NCBI GenBank assembly: GCA_963210315.1 | Contig: OY723247.1 | Span: forward strand, 62,001 to 126,000 | Direction: 5' to 3' | From: Rhynchopus euleeides | Taxonomy: Eukaryota; Euglenozoa; Diplonemea; Diplonemida; Diplonemidae | Length of the DNA: 64,000 nt | Part shown: positions 15,201 to 24,844 of the stretch, in pieces | How the letters are laid out: each line of letters starts with the position of its first letter | How positions within the stretch are numbered: position 1 is the stretch's first letter | Notes under the pieces: generated by a model | What the model was told of the DNA's origin: nothing | The model's database searches: none | Seen by the model: only the letters and a program-made list of their open reading frames with translations | Program-made: the position numbers and the translations under genes

Positions 15201-18200
15201 CTGGACCGCGGAATCCGAGAATATCAATCAGTTTTTACAGAAATTAGTAGAAGATATTGCAGAAATTTTTCACCCATTTACGGTTGAGGGTTATTATACT
15301 GTATTGCGGGTAGGGGGGTAAAAAATCTGCGGAATTGCGCCTCCAACTTGTGCTACGTTCCGGAGGTAGTCCAGATACACCGTGAAACGCACGGACTCCG
15401 GAAACACGCTCAGATTGAATCCCAAATTTTTTGTCGAAAATTTTAATTATTTACTTGGGTGACTCATTTTTGGATTTTCCTTTGGAAAATGGCCATTTTG
15501 CCCAGGATGGGGTATTTTTTTGCGGGACCGTCTGCTCCGTTTCCGTGATGGTCCGGTGGCACCGTGTGTCGCACGGACTCCAAAAATGAGTCCACACTAG
15601 ACACCGACATTTTTGGTGAAAATTTTCATGATTTACTTGGGTGCCTGAATTTTGTGTTTTCCTGCAGAAAGTGGCCATTTTCGGGGGGTCTGGGCAAAAA
15701 CCCCACTTTTCACCCACGTCAGTACTCGACGACTCATGAATCGTGCGAGTGCACCGTGTAACGTACGGAATCCGTCTAGGGCCCAGTCTTGAAAAATGTT
15801 TTTTTTGGCGACAACCTTTTTTATTTTTTTGGGTCAAAACATGTGAAAAATGGGTTCCTAAGGGAAATCCCTGCTATTTTCCCGGTTTGGGCCACGCAGC
15901 CAACATGAACGATTTTGCAGAAAACTGATGACCGTTTTCGATCCTGACATTGTGGGTATACCGGGGAATTCACGATAAAAAAAATCGACAAAAAATTCCG
16001 AGTTCACAATATTTTCCCACTGGAGGTGAAGTACCCACTTTTCCCCTTTGCCAAACAGGGAAAATGTCTTTTTACAAAGTTCTCCTAAACGGATCTTCGA
16101 ACTTTTGATCGTAACAGGCCACAGCTGAAAATTTACTGGACCGCGGAATCCGAGAATATCAATCAGTTTTTACAGAAATTAGTAGAAGATATTGCAGAAA
16201 TTTTTCACCCATTTACGGTTGAGGGTTATTATACTGTATTGCGGGTAGGGGGGTAAAAAATCTGCGGAATTGCGCCTCCAACTTGTGCTACGTTCCGGAG
16301 GTAGTCCAGATACACCGTGAAACGCACGGACTCCGGAAACACGCTCAGATTGAATCCCAAATTTTTTGTCGAAAATTTTAATTATTTACTTGGGTGACTC
16401 ATTTTTGGATTTTCCTTTGGAAAATGGCCATTTTGCCCAGGATGGGGTATTTTTTTGCGGGACCGTCTGCTCCGTTTCCGTGATGGTCCGGTGGCACCGT
16501 GTGTCGCACGGACTCCAAAAATGAGTCCACACTAGACACCGACATTTTTGGTGAAAATTTTCATGATTTACTTGGGTGCCTGAATTTTGTGTTTTCCTGC
16601 AGAAAGTGGCCATTTTCGGGGGGTCTGGGCAAAAACCCCACTTTTCACCCACGTCAGTACTCGACGACTCATGAATCGTGCGAGTGCACCGTGTAACGTA
16701 CGGAATCCGTCTAGGGCCCAGTCTTGAAAAATGTTTTTTTTGGCGACAACCTTTTTTATTTTTTTGGGTCAAAACATGTGAAAAATGGGTTCCTAAGGGA
16801 AATCCCTGCTATTTTCCCGGTTTGGGCCACGCAGCCAACATGAACGATTTTGCAGAAAACTGATGACCGTTTTCGATCCTGACATTGTGGGTATACCGGG
16901 GAATTCACGATAAAAAAAATCGACAAAAAATTCCGAGTTCACAATATTTTCCCACTGGAGGTGAAGTACCCACTTTTCCCCTTTGCCAAACAGGGAAAAT
17001 GTCTTTTTACAAAGTTCTCCTAAACGGATCTTCGAACTTTTGATCGTAACAGGCCACAGCTGAAAATTTACTGGACCGCGGAATCCGAGAATATCAATCA
17101 GTTTTTACAGAAATTAGTAGAAGATATTGCAGAAATTTTTCACCCATTTACGGTTGAGGGTTATTATACTGTATTGCGGGTAGGGGGGTAAAAAATCTGC
17201 GGAATTGCGCCTCCAACTTGTGCTACGTTCCGGAGGTAGTCCAGATACACCGTGAAACGCACGGACTCCGGAAACACGCTCAGATTGAATCCCAAATTTT
17301 TTGTCGAAAATTTTAATTATTTACTTGGGTGACTCATTTTTGGATTTTCCTTTGGAAAATGGCCATTTTGCCCAGGATGGGGTATTTTTTTGCGGGACCG
17401 TCTGCTCCGTTTCCGTGATGGTCCGGTGGCACCGTGTGTCGCACGGACTCCAAAAATGAGTCCACACTAGACACCGACATTTTTGGTGAAAATTTTCATG
17501 ATTTACTTGGGTGCCTGAATTTTGTGTTTTCCTGCAGAAAGTGGCCATTTTCGGGGGGTCTGGGCAAAAACCCCACTTTTCACCCACGTCAGTACTCGAC
17601 GACTCATGAATCGTGCGAGTGCACCGTGTAACGTACGGAATCCGTCTAGGGCCCAGTCTTGAAAAATGTTTTTTTTGGCGACAACCTTTTTTATTTTTTT
17701 GGGTCAAAACATGTGAAAAATGGGTTCCTAAGGGAAATCCCTGCTATTTTCCCGGTTTGGGCCACGCAGCCAACATGAACGATTTTGCAGAAAACTGATG
17801 ACCGTTTTCGATCCTGACATTGTGGGTATACCGGGGAATTCACGATAAAAAAAATCGACAAAAAATTCCGAGTTCACAATATTTTCCCACTGGAGGTGAA
17901 GTACCCACTTTTCCCCTTTGCCAAACAGGGAAAATGTCTTTTTACAAAGTTCTCCTAAACGGATCTTCGAACTTTTGATCGTAACAGGCCACAGCTGAAA
18001 ATTTACTGGACCGCGGAATCCGAGAATATCAATCAGTTTTTACAGAAATTAGTAGAAGATATTGCAGAAATTTTTCACCCATTTACGGTTGAGGGTTATT
18101 ATACTGTATTGCGGGTAGGGGGGTAAAAAATCTGCGGAATTGCGCCTCCAACTTGTGCTACGTTCCGGAGGTAGTCCAGATACACCGTGAAACGCACGGA

Positions 18201-19822
18201 CTCCGGAAACACGCTCAGATTGAATCCCAAATTTTTTGTCGAAAATTTTAATTATTTACTTGGGTGACTCATTTTTGGATTTTCCTTTGGAAAATGGCCA
18301 TTTTGCCCAGGATGGGGTATTTTTTTGCGGGACCGTCTGCTCCGTTTCCGTGATGGTCCGGTGGCACCGTGTGTCGCACGGACTCCAAAAATGAGTCCAC
18401 ACTAGACACCGACATTTTTGGTGAAAATTTTCATGATTTACTTGGGTGCCTGAATTTTGTGTTTTCCTGCAGAAAGTGGCCATTTTCGGGGGGTCTGGGC
18501 AAAAACCCCACTTTTCACCCACGTCAGTACTCGACGACTCATGAATCGTGCGAGTGCACCGTGTAACGTACGGAATCCGTCTAGGGCCCAGTCTTGAAAA
18601 ATGTTTTTTTTGGCGACAACCTTTTTTATTTTTTTGGGTCAAAACATGTGAAAAATGGGTTCCTAAGGGAAATCCCTGCTATTTTCCCGGTTTGGGCCAC
18701 GCAGCCAACATGAACGATTTTGCAGAAAACTGATGACCGTTTTCGATCCTGACATTGTGGGTATACCGGGGAATTCACGATAAAAAAAATCGACAAAAAA
18801 TTCCGAGTTCACAATATTTTCCCACTGGAGGTGAAGTACCCACTTTTCCCCTTTGCCAAACAGGGAAAATGTCTTTTTACAAAGTTCTCCTAAACGGATC
18901 TTCGAACTTTTGATCGTAACAGGCCACAGCTGAAAATTTACTGGACCGCGGAATCCGAGAATATCAATCAGTTTTTACAGAAATTAGTAGAAGATATTGC
19001 AGAAATTTTTCACCCATTTACGGTTGAGGGTTATTATACTGTATTGCGGGTAGGGGGGTAAAAAATCTGCGGAATTGCGCCTCCAACTTGTGCTACGTTC
19101 CGGAGGTAGTCCAGATACACCGTGAAACGCACGGACTCCGGAAACACGCTCAGATTGAATCCCAAATTTTTTGTCGAAAATTTTAATTATTTACTTGGGT
19201 GACTCATTTTTGGATTTTCCTTTGGAAAATGGCCATTTTGCCCAGGATGGGGTATTTTTTTGCGGGACCGTCTGCTCCGTTTCCGTGATGGTCCGGTGGC
19301 ACCGTGTGTCGCACGGACTCCAAAAATGAGTCCACACTAGACACCGACATTTTTGGTGAAAATTTTCATGATTTACTTGGGTGCCTGAATTTTGTGTTTT
19401 CCTGCAGAAAGTGGCCATTTTCGGGGGGTCTGGGCAAAAACCCCACTTTTCACCCACGTCAGTACTCGACGACTCATGAATCGTGCGAGTGCACCGTGTA
19501 ACGTACGGAATCCGTCTAGGGCCCAGTCTTGAAAAATGTTTTTTTTGGCGACAACCTTTTTTATTTTTTTGGGTCAAAACATGTGAAAAATGGGTTCCTA
19601 AGGGAAATCCCTGCTATTTTCCCGGTTTGGGCCACGCAGCCAACATGAACGATTTTGCAGAAAACTGATGACCGTTTTCGATCCTGACATTGTGGGTATA
19701 CCGGGGAATTCACGATAAAAAAAATCGACAAAAAATTCCGAGTTCACAATATTTTCCCACTGGAGGTGAAGTACCCACTTTTCCCCTTTGCCAAACAGGG
19801 AAAATGTCTTTTTACAAAGTTC
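12249..19822. repeat. 935-bp higher-order satellite array (about 8 copies)
   Basis: From 12249 the repeat switches to a 935-bp period (anchors at 12003, 12938, 13873, 14808, 15743, 16678, 17613, 18548 and 19483). The unit contains a diverged version of the 561-bp unit plus about 374 extra bases. The extra bases carry two more sub-repeats, each with a caccgtg...acggactcc core (near 12572 and 12755), matching caccgtg...acggaatcc near 12947. 935 equals 5 x 187 and 561 equals 3 x 187. The copies I compared look identical, which implies recent homogenisation. Recurrent 65- and 128-codon ORFs are treated as non-coding. Confidence 0.95.
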
Positions 19823-20160
19823 GGCGGCGAAAACAGCGCCTGCGGCCACGGTACGGCCCTTTCGTGGCAACGGGACTCACAGGACAGTCTAAAGAAACAA
19901 AAAACGGCCACGCTGGTGTAACAGTGCGCTACTGAAATGCATAGGGAAATGTCCCACTTTTTCGCTTTTTTGCGTCTTTTGTGCTGGGAAGTGCTGTATT
20001 TGGCTCCACACGTGTTGCTGCCGTTTGGTGTGACCGTGGCAATGGGACGCACAGCGGAACGAAACGCAACAAAAATCGCCCAAATTCCCGGTAACCCGTG
20101 CATTAGAACTGCCAAGGGGAATGTGCCTGATTTCTGTTTTTTCAGCATTTTTACTTCTGA
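19823..20160. repeat. Degenerate satellite-edge monomers
   Basis: After the 935-bp array breaks off, two diverged tandem copies of about 172 bp can be aligned. A cgtggcaaYgggacKcacag core lies at 19863 and 20035, and a gggaaatgt / ggggaatgt core followed by a T-rich tract lies at 19944 and 20116. The second core also resembles gggaaaatgt at 19799 in the last 935-bp unit. I read this as a decayed satellite border. No gene is seen. Confidence 0.55.
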
Positions 20161-20180
20161 CCCACCCCCAGTGAACTATA

Positions 20181-20437
20181 CCCCACAAAGTAATAGGGAT
20201 ATACCATACCCCTATATTTACAAGGGGTGCAAGGTCGGTAAGTGGTTATGTGGTAATACCTGGGACCGGTATTTTCTTATTTTTTTGGACCAGATATTTT
20301 TTTTCCGGATTTTTGTTCTGATTTTTTCCCTTTGTCACCTGTGTGGTGTATGGGGTATCCCTATTACAAGGGGTATCCACCCTGATTTTGGGTGTATACC
20401 TGTGTGGTGTATGGGGTATCCCTATTACTTTGGGGGG
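20181..20437. mobile_element. Putative MITE-like inverted-repeat element (about 257 bp)
   Basis: The arms 20181-20201 and 20417-20437 are inverted repeats of 21 bp with one mismatch (16 bp perfect: CAAAGTAATAGGGATA against TATCCCTATTACTTTG). They enclose a T-rich interior. The size and terminal inverted repeats fit a MITE or other foldback element. No clear target-site duplication is visible, and part of the right arm also belongs to a 30-bp direct repeat, so local duplication is an alternative. Confidence 0.4.
20338..20428. repeat. 30-bp direct repeat pair
   Basis: Positions 20338-20367 and 20399-20428 carry the same 30 bases (core GTGTGGTGTATGGGGTATCC), separated by 31 bp. The intervening segment contains a further partial copy (ggggtatcc). 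It sits inside the right half of the putative inverted-repeat element. Confidence 0.85.
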
Positions 20438-20460
20438 GGGTCCCCATTTTGTGTACTGTG

Positions 20461-20510
20461 TCCACCTGCCCCCCCACCCCCCTCTACTCCCTTCTGTTGT
20501 CTGTGCTAGG
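20461..20510 (+). promoter_or_regulatory. Pyrimidine tract and AG, possible 3' splice acceptor
   Basis: A C/T-rich stretch ends in tctgtgctag about 105 bases before the first ATG of the next gene. The same arrangement precedes 21479 and 24845. In eukaryotes this is the look of a cis- or trans-splice acceptor. No spliced leader or intron donor was identified, so the role is inferred only. Confidence 0.35.
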
Positions 20511-20614
20511 ATGTGTTGTGCCTGGAGCCTGTGTGTGCATGTGACTGTCCACCTTCCCCACACAACCCACCATCCTGCCCAGGAAACCACACACACAAAC
20601 AACAGAAAGTTGAG

Positions 20615-21286
20615 ATGGACCCAGCATGTGAAGTTATCCTTGAGAAGATCCTGAATCGGCTCGATGCTCTCCAGGAGGACGTCAGGGGGCTGAAGCTGGA
20701 GGCCGCACGGGCTGAGCGTGAGATTATCTTCCCTCTCCGTGCTGTTGAACGTCACACACGCGCGACTCGAAGGAGCCTGGAGAACAAGTGGGGCGCCAAC
20801 AAGCAGAACATCTCTGCTGCAGAGGAGGTCCAGAGGAATCTGGCCACTGTCAGTGCTGAGTGTGCACGTGCCTCCGAGGCTTCGAGGGTGCTGTTCGAAG
20901 AGATGGAGATCGAGAGGGCGTTGCAGCGCGGGCAGTTCAACCACCTCCACAAGCTGATGGTGCACCTCCACTGCAAGTTCGATGGTGCAGCCCTTGCACT
21001 GGCTGATGATGATGACCTTGGTGCTGCTGAGGCTGTACCACCCCCTGAGCTGGATCCAAAGGGAAGGCCCCCCCACGTGAGCCACAACAACAACAACAAC
21101 AAGGAGGAGAACCTGGGGCACGTGCAGAATCCGACGACTGCCTCGACTGGTCGGGTGAATGATGGGCCAAAGGATGACAGGCCGCCTCCTGACAATCAGC
21201 TGGACGGAGGGGCCGAGATGCCGAAGCGCAAGAAGAAGCGGACGATGCCGCAGGGCTCCCCCTCCTCTGTGATTGATCTGTGCTGA
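20615..21286 (+). CDS. Coiled-coil protein with basic NLS-like tail, unknown function
   Basis: The ATG at 20615 is the first in-frame methionine; the frame is open upstream only from a GTG. The product is 223 residues. Residues 1-110 are highly charged and helix-prone with heptad-like leucines (an N-terminal stretch reading ILEKILNRLDALQEDV), suggesting a coiled coil and oligomerisation. A short DDDD acidic patch lies near 131-134, an Asn run at 158-162 (part of a Pro/Asn-rich linker), and PKRKKKR at 203-209 looks like a nuclear localisation signal. No enzymatic domain is recognised. It lies 192 bp upstream of the Helitron-derived gene on the same strand, so it could be an accessory protein of that element or a host gene. 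Function is unknown. Confidence 0.65.
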   Translation: MDPACEVILEKILNRLDALQEDVRGLKLEAARAEREIIFPLRAVERHTRATRRSLENKWGANKQNISAAEEVQRNLATVSAECARASEASRVLFEEMEIERALQRGQFNHLHKLMVHLHCKFDGAALALADDDDLGAAEAVPPPELDPKGRPPHVSHNNNNNKEENLGHVQNPTTASTGRVNDGPKDDRPPPDNQLDGGAEMPKRKKKRTMPQGSPSSVIDLC

Positions 21287-21330
21287 CTGAGGGGTGTGTA
21301 GCTGTAACAACAACAATGGCCTTCGTGACA

Positions 21331-21432
21331 GCCCCCCCTCCCCCTCTCCCACCCCGACCCCCTTTCCTTGCCTTCTTTCTTCTGCCTTCTTTCCTTTGCC
21401 TTGTTTCGACCTCCACCACCACCACTCAACAG
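21331..21432 (+). promoter_or_regulatory. Pyrimidine tract and AG, possible 3' splice acceptor
   Basis: About 90 bases of almost pure C and T end in ctcaacag, 47 bases before the ATG of the Helitron-derived gene. It is the longest of three such tracts in the gene island. The interpretation as a splice-acceptor region is inference. Confidence 0.4.
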
Positions 21433-21478
21433 AAGATACCGACTGAGGAGGAGGGACACACCGTCACACACACAAACG

Positions 21479-23896
21479 ATGCCACTTCAGCAGTGCAGCC
21501 GATGCCTTCATCATGTCATCAACCTCAATCAACATCGCCGCCGGTCAAAAAGCTGCAGGGCGACGTGCCCGCACTGCCATGCCACCTTCGCAACAAACGG
21601 AGCACTTTCTGCTCACGACTGCACTTCCAAACCCGCTGCCCAGAATTGTTTCCCATGCGAGCGGTGTGGGAGACCCTTCGGCCGGAGGTCCGAACTGACG
21701 CTGCACCAACACGCCTGTTCCGATTCATGCCAGTGGTGCCTTGAAAAGTTCTCCGGCAGAAGGGACAGGCACGAACCCTTCTGCCTGTTCATCCACACAG
21801 GGGCGCTGGACTGGCGGGCAAGGATCGATCCCTCCGATGTCCCTGCCATCACAACGGCCGCGAAGCACGTCTACCTCCAGAGGGTGGGCTTCGGAAGGGT
21901 CCTCTTCAAGAACACCCCTCCTGAATCGGATCCCTCGGAGTCCCTCCCCCCAGGTTCGCTGCTTGGCATCACCGGGCACGAGAAGAGAAGGATGCAGGAG
22001 CTGGGGGCAGAAGTTGCAGCGTTCGACCTCGACGACAGCCAGCTGCACCTTGCCTCCTCGACTGCAGCCGACATCCTGCATCACCAGCTGGATCACCACC
22101 CCGAGCTCTTCTCAGAGCGCATCGACAGGATCCGTCGGTTCCTCCGTGCCCTGCAGCAGTCAGCGCCCTTGGATTCAACGAAGTTCCGCGGTGCGTGCCG
22201 TCTGGAGGACTTCGTCGATGGCAGTGTCACAGCGGACTACCTCGGGGCGGTCGTGCCTTGTTCCGCTTGCGATGCGCTTGTCTTCCCATTTGAGCTGCTG
22301 CGCAACTCGACCAAGGGGAAGTTCTGCTGCAAGGGCGGTTCCCTCAAGCTGGACCCAATCAAATACGTCAACGACACCCACGAAGCGGACTTCTCCACAC
22401 AGGAGTTCCGTGACAATGCCTACATCATCAACAGCTACTTTCAGCTTGCTGTTGCCAGGCATTCCGCGCACAAGAGCTTTGCAGGAATGTCCGGGCTGCG
22501 CACGGTGACGCTGAAGGGTGTCGGGGTGAAGAAGCTTCTGTCTGTGGCATCCGATGCACAGGTCCGCAGGAAGCAATGGATCTTTGCTGGGGAAGACACC
22601 GCCGCCTCTGTCATCGAGGGTTTTCTTCAGATCCCTGTTGCCCTCGCCTTCTCCATCACTGTCAACAAGGCGCAGGGGCAGACGCTTGGGAAGGTCGGCC
22701 TTGACCTGACGAAGGGCCAGTGCTTCACGCACGGGCAGCTGTACGTTGCGATGACGCGGGTCCGTGATCTGGGGAGCATCCGTGTCGCCCTTCCCCTCAA
22801 CGCACAGGACAGCATGCGCCCGTATCCTGTCAGCAACCCTGTGTTTCGTGAGGTGCTGGCAGAGGTCCGCGACTGTGGGATTGACATGGCGCAGAAGCTG
22901 ACGGACAGTGAGAAGGACTTCATCCACAGGATGCACTACCGCGAGCAGACGGACATCGACTACAGCCGAAAGATGCAGGCCGGCTGTGACCCTCCCCCAC
23001 AGGGCCATGAAGATCTGCACGCCCCGTTGCAGGGATACGACCCGTACCTCTTCGAAGATCCAGACGACTACAACAACGATACCAATGCTGCTGCTGAAAC
23101 TGCTGATCGTGTTGAGCAGGACATGGCGCCCGAAACGCCTCCTCCTTCTCCTCCTCCTTCGCCGCCTTCACCACCTTCGACTACTTCGCCCAACAAGAGG
23201 AAGCAGCAAGACGATGCAGGAAAGCAGGACAACAATTCTACACCGCCCAAGAAGTCTCGAACCCACCAAAGCAGACCGCCCGCTGTGTCCTCAACTCACC
23301 ATGGCATCCGCTTCGGCAACAAGCTGGAAGAAAGAATGGCAGTGTGCGATCTCAGTGCTCTGAACGTGAGGGGTGATGGGAACTGTATGTTTCACGCGAT
23401 TCACCAGTATCTAACAGGGGAGGTGGATGGGGGGTGTCAGCTGCGTCTCAATGTTGGGGCCTTTGTGGGCGATGCCGTTGACAACCGCATTACGACTGAG
23501 GGGCCTCACCACGAGAACATCCTCACGGTCTCCCTCAAAAATGACCTCCTCAATCTCGGAAGGTATGCTGAGGGACTGGAGATTATGGCAACGGTAGAGT
23601 ATCTTCGCGTCCTCGTCACTGTGTGTCATGAAATGTACGACGCAACAGACCATGTGGGTTACATGTCTTTCTTTCCTTGTCACACCCAAGAGAGGGGGGA
23701 TGATGTCCTCACTGTGTTCCCCCCAGACAGAAGGGTGTTGTTGATAAATCTGGGCAACAGGGGGTTTGGGGATCACTATGTCATTGGCCTGGCAACAGAT
23801 GAAAACAAGTTACAGGCACACAGGCATGGCCTTCAAAACGCCCACTATCCCGCCACCTATCATCCCGACCACATCATTCCCTTCCCTGCCATCTGA
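21479..23896 (+). CDS. Helitron-derived protein: zinc fingers, helicase C-terminal fragment and OTU protease
   Basis: 805 residues from the ATG at 21479. Residues 6-102 hold a series of Cys/His zinc-finger pairs (for example CSRC, CPHC, CERC, CQWC). Residues 255-330 resemble the region in front of the Helitron Rep domain: CSAC at 261-264, CC at 283-284, then FRDNAYIINSY. After about residue 345 it jumps to the C-terminal part of a Pif1-type SF1 helicase, with ITVNKAQGQTL at 393-403 and HGQLYVAMTRVRD at 418-430. The HUH Rep nuclease and the Walker A/B part of the helicase are absent, yet the frame stays open, so a large in-frame loss is inferred. A Pro/Ser-rich linker (550-605) leads to an OTU-type cysteine protease domain with DGNC at 633-636 and a GDHY catalytic histidine at 766. 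OTU domains are known in some Helitron proteins. It cannot be an autonomous transposase; domestication or a non-autonomous remnant are both possible. Confidence 0.85.
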   Translation: MPLQQCSRCLHHVINLNQHRRRSKSCRATCPHCHATFATNGALSAHDCTSKPAAQNCFPCERCGRPFGRRSELTLHQHACSDSCQWCLEKFSGRRDRHEPFCLFIHTGALDWRARIDPSDVPAITTAAKHVYLQRVGFGRVLFKNTPPESDPSESLPPGSLLGITGHEKRRMQELGAEVAAFDLDDSQLHLASSTAADILHHQLDHHPELFSERIDRIRRFLRALQQSAPLDSTKFRGACRLEDFVDGSVTADYLGAVVPCSACDALVFPFELLRNSTKGKFCCKGGSLKLDPIKYVNDTHEADFSTQEFRDNAYIINSYFQLAVARHSAHKSFAGMSGLRTVTLKGVGVKKLLSVASDAQVRRKQWIFAGEDTAASVIEGFLQIPVALAFSITVNKAQGQTLGKVGLDLTKGQCFTHGQLYVAMTRVRDLGSIRVALPLNAQDSMRPYPVSNPVFREVLAEVRDCGIDMAQKLTDSEKDFIHRMHYREQTDIDYSRKMQAGCDPPPQGHEDLHAPLQGYDPYLFEDPDDYNNDTNAAAETADRVEQDMAPETPPPSPPPSPPSPPSTTSPNKRKQQDDAGKQDNNSTPPKKSRTHQSRPPAVSSTHHGIRFGNKLEERMAVCDLSALNVRGDGNCMFHAIHQYLTGEVDGGCQLRLNVGAFVGDAVDNRITTEGPHHENILTVSLKNDLLNLGRYAEGLEIMATVEYLRVLVTVCHEMYDATDHVGYMSFFPCHTQERGDDVLTVFPPDRRVLLINLGNRGFGDHYVIGLATDENKLQAHRHGLQNAHYPATYHPDHIIPFPAI

Positions 23897-24107
23897 GAGC
23901 AGCAGTTCAAGAAGATGAGCTGATTCGATGGCTTTCTTTCTTTCAGTCTTCAGTTTCGTCTTTATCGGTTTTGTTTCTGTGTACAGATGGGTTGGGTGGG
24001 GTGGAAGGGCAAAACAACGTGAGAAAAAGAAACAAAAAAAACACAGCCAAAAAGCACCACACCAGACCTGGTTGATTTGCCAAGAATCGTTTCCCTGCTG
24101 AGCCCCC
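23897..24107. other. 3' flank of the Helitron-derived gene
   Basis: T-rich, then A-rich spacer between the OTU stop codon and the dispersed 0.5-kb element. No gene, RNA or clear Helitron 3' terminal hairpin with CTRR was found. Confidence 0.5.
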
Positions 24108-24628
24108 AGGTCCTGGGTAAGACGTTAAACTGCCTGGGGGGGCCGTCCCCGGACCATGACGGGTGCCTGCACCAGGAGTCTAGCACGGCCGTGGTCCAGG
24201 GCATGACCGAAAACTGCTTGGGTACCGAGGCTCCCCAGACCAGGAAGGGTGGAGACACCTGGAGTCTAAATAGTCACACCACGTCAGGCCAGACCTTCGC
24301 ATTGCACTCCGCGAAGACTGCCACACAGCCGCGGGGCAGGTGTGCAGCCTGTGGAAAACCTCGTACAGAAAAGGGTCGGCGACCGCCCGCCCCCAGTCTG
24401 AGAGGCATCAGCCGAATCTCGGTGGAGGCGGGCACAAAACAAAAGGGAGAGTCGTCACTGTGCATATCAGCACGGTCCCGCCCTCTGTGCCAGACCAACA
24501 CACCACCAAAGGAAAAGAGGAAGAGGCGACGTAAGGCAATGCCTCCGTGCGGCCAGGAGAACACGAAATAGCGACCCCCTCAACGGGGAATGCTACGAGC
24601 ACGGCCAAAAATCGTTCAAATCGTTCAA
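24108..24628 (+). mobile_element. Dispersed element, copy 1 (SINE-like or LINE 3' end)
   Basis: A segment of about 521 bp that recurs nearly identically in inverse orientation at 49629-50148. On this strand it ends in ggccaaaaatcgttcaaatcgttcaa, that is a short tandem tail of atcgttcaa, which is typical of non-LTR retrotransposon or SINE 3' ends. The 5' side differs between the two copies. A frame of about 160 codons crosses it but has no start of its own and no known domain, so I do not call a gene. No matching reverse transcriptase is attached. Confidence 0.7.
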
Positions 24629-24635
24629 TCGATTG

Positions 24636-24675
24636 GGGGGCGTCCGTCCTGGCAGACGGGTGAAAGGAGCAGCCA
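24636..24675 (+). repeat. 40-bp intergenic motif, copy 1
   Basis: Starts gggggcgtccgtcctggc and ends gggtgaaaggagcagcca. It matches 26128-26167 at 35 of 40 positions. Both copies lie in spacers, one before and one after the acidic/zinc-finger gene, so they bracket it. The role is unknown. Confidence 0.7.
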
Positions 24676-24703
24676 TGGCAGTAAGAGAAGATACATGCCT
24701 CGA

Positions 24704-24819
24704 TCCCCCCCCCCCCCCACCCCACCCAGCCCCACCCCCTTTCCCCCCCTCGACTCAACGCTGTGACATTGTACTTCTTCTTGCACATGTTGTTCACACA
24801 CACACACAGCATCACCCTT
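24704..24819 (+). promoter_or_regulatory. Pyrimidine tract with AG sites before the acidic gene
   Basis: A run of about 15 C followed by C/T-rich sequence, then acttcttcttgcac, a CA repeat ending in cacag, and ttcag about 25 bases before the ATG at 24845. It has the same layout as upstream of the two preceding genes and may be a splice-acceptor region. The role is inferred. Confidence 0.35.
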
Positions 24820-24844
24820 CAGGTTTGAACACAACTACAACACA

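Noticed and set aside
222..19870. Recurring 61-, 65-, 77- and 128-codon ORFs in the satellite units
   Set aside because: They repeat with the unit, overlap on both strands, lack domains and are broken by the unit variants.
19937..20509. 190-codon ORF upstream of the coiled-coil gene
   Set aside because: It runs across satellite-edge repeats and the inverted-repeat element, with no recognisable domain.
20246..21352. 368-codon minus-strand ORF over the coiled-coil gene
   Set aside because: No domain; the opposite strand has the better start, coiled-coil and NLS features.
24077..24571. Protein-coding gene within the dispersed 0.5-kb element
   Set aside because: It starts only at a TTG, has no domain, and the conserved unit continues past the frame into a retroposon-like tail.
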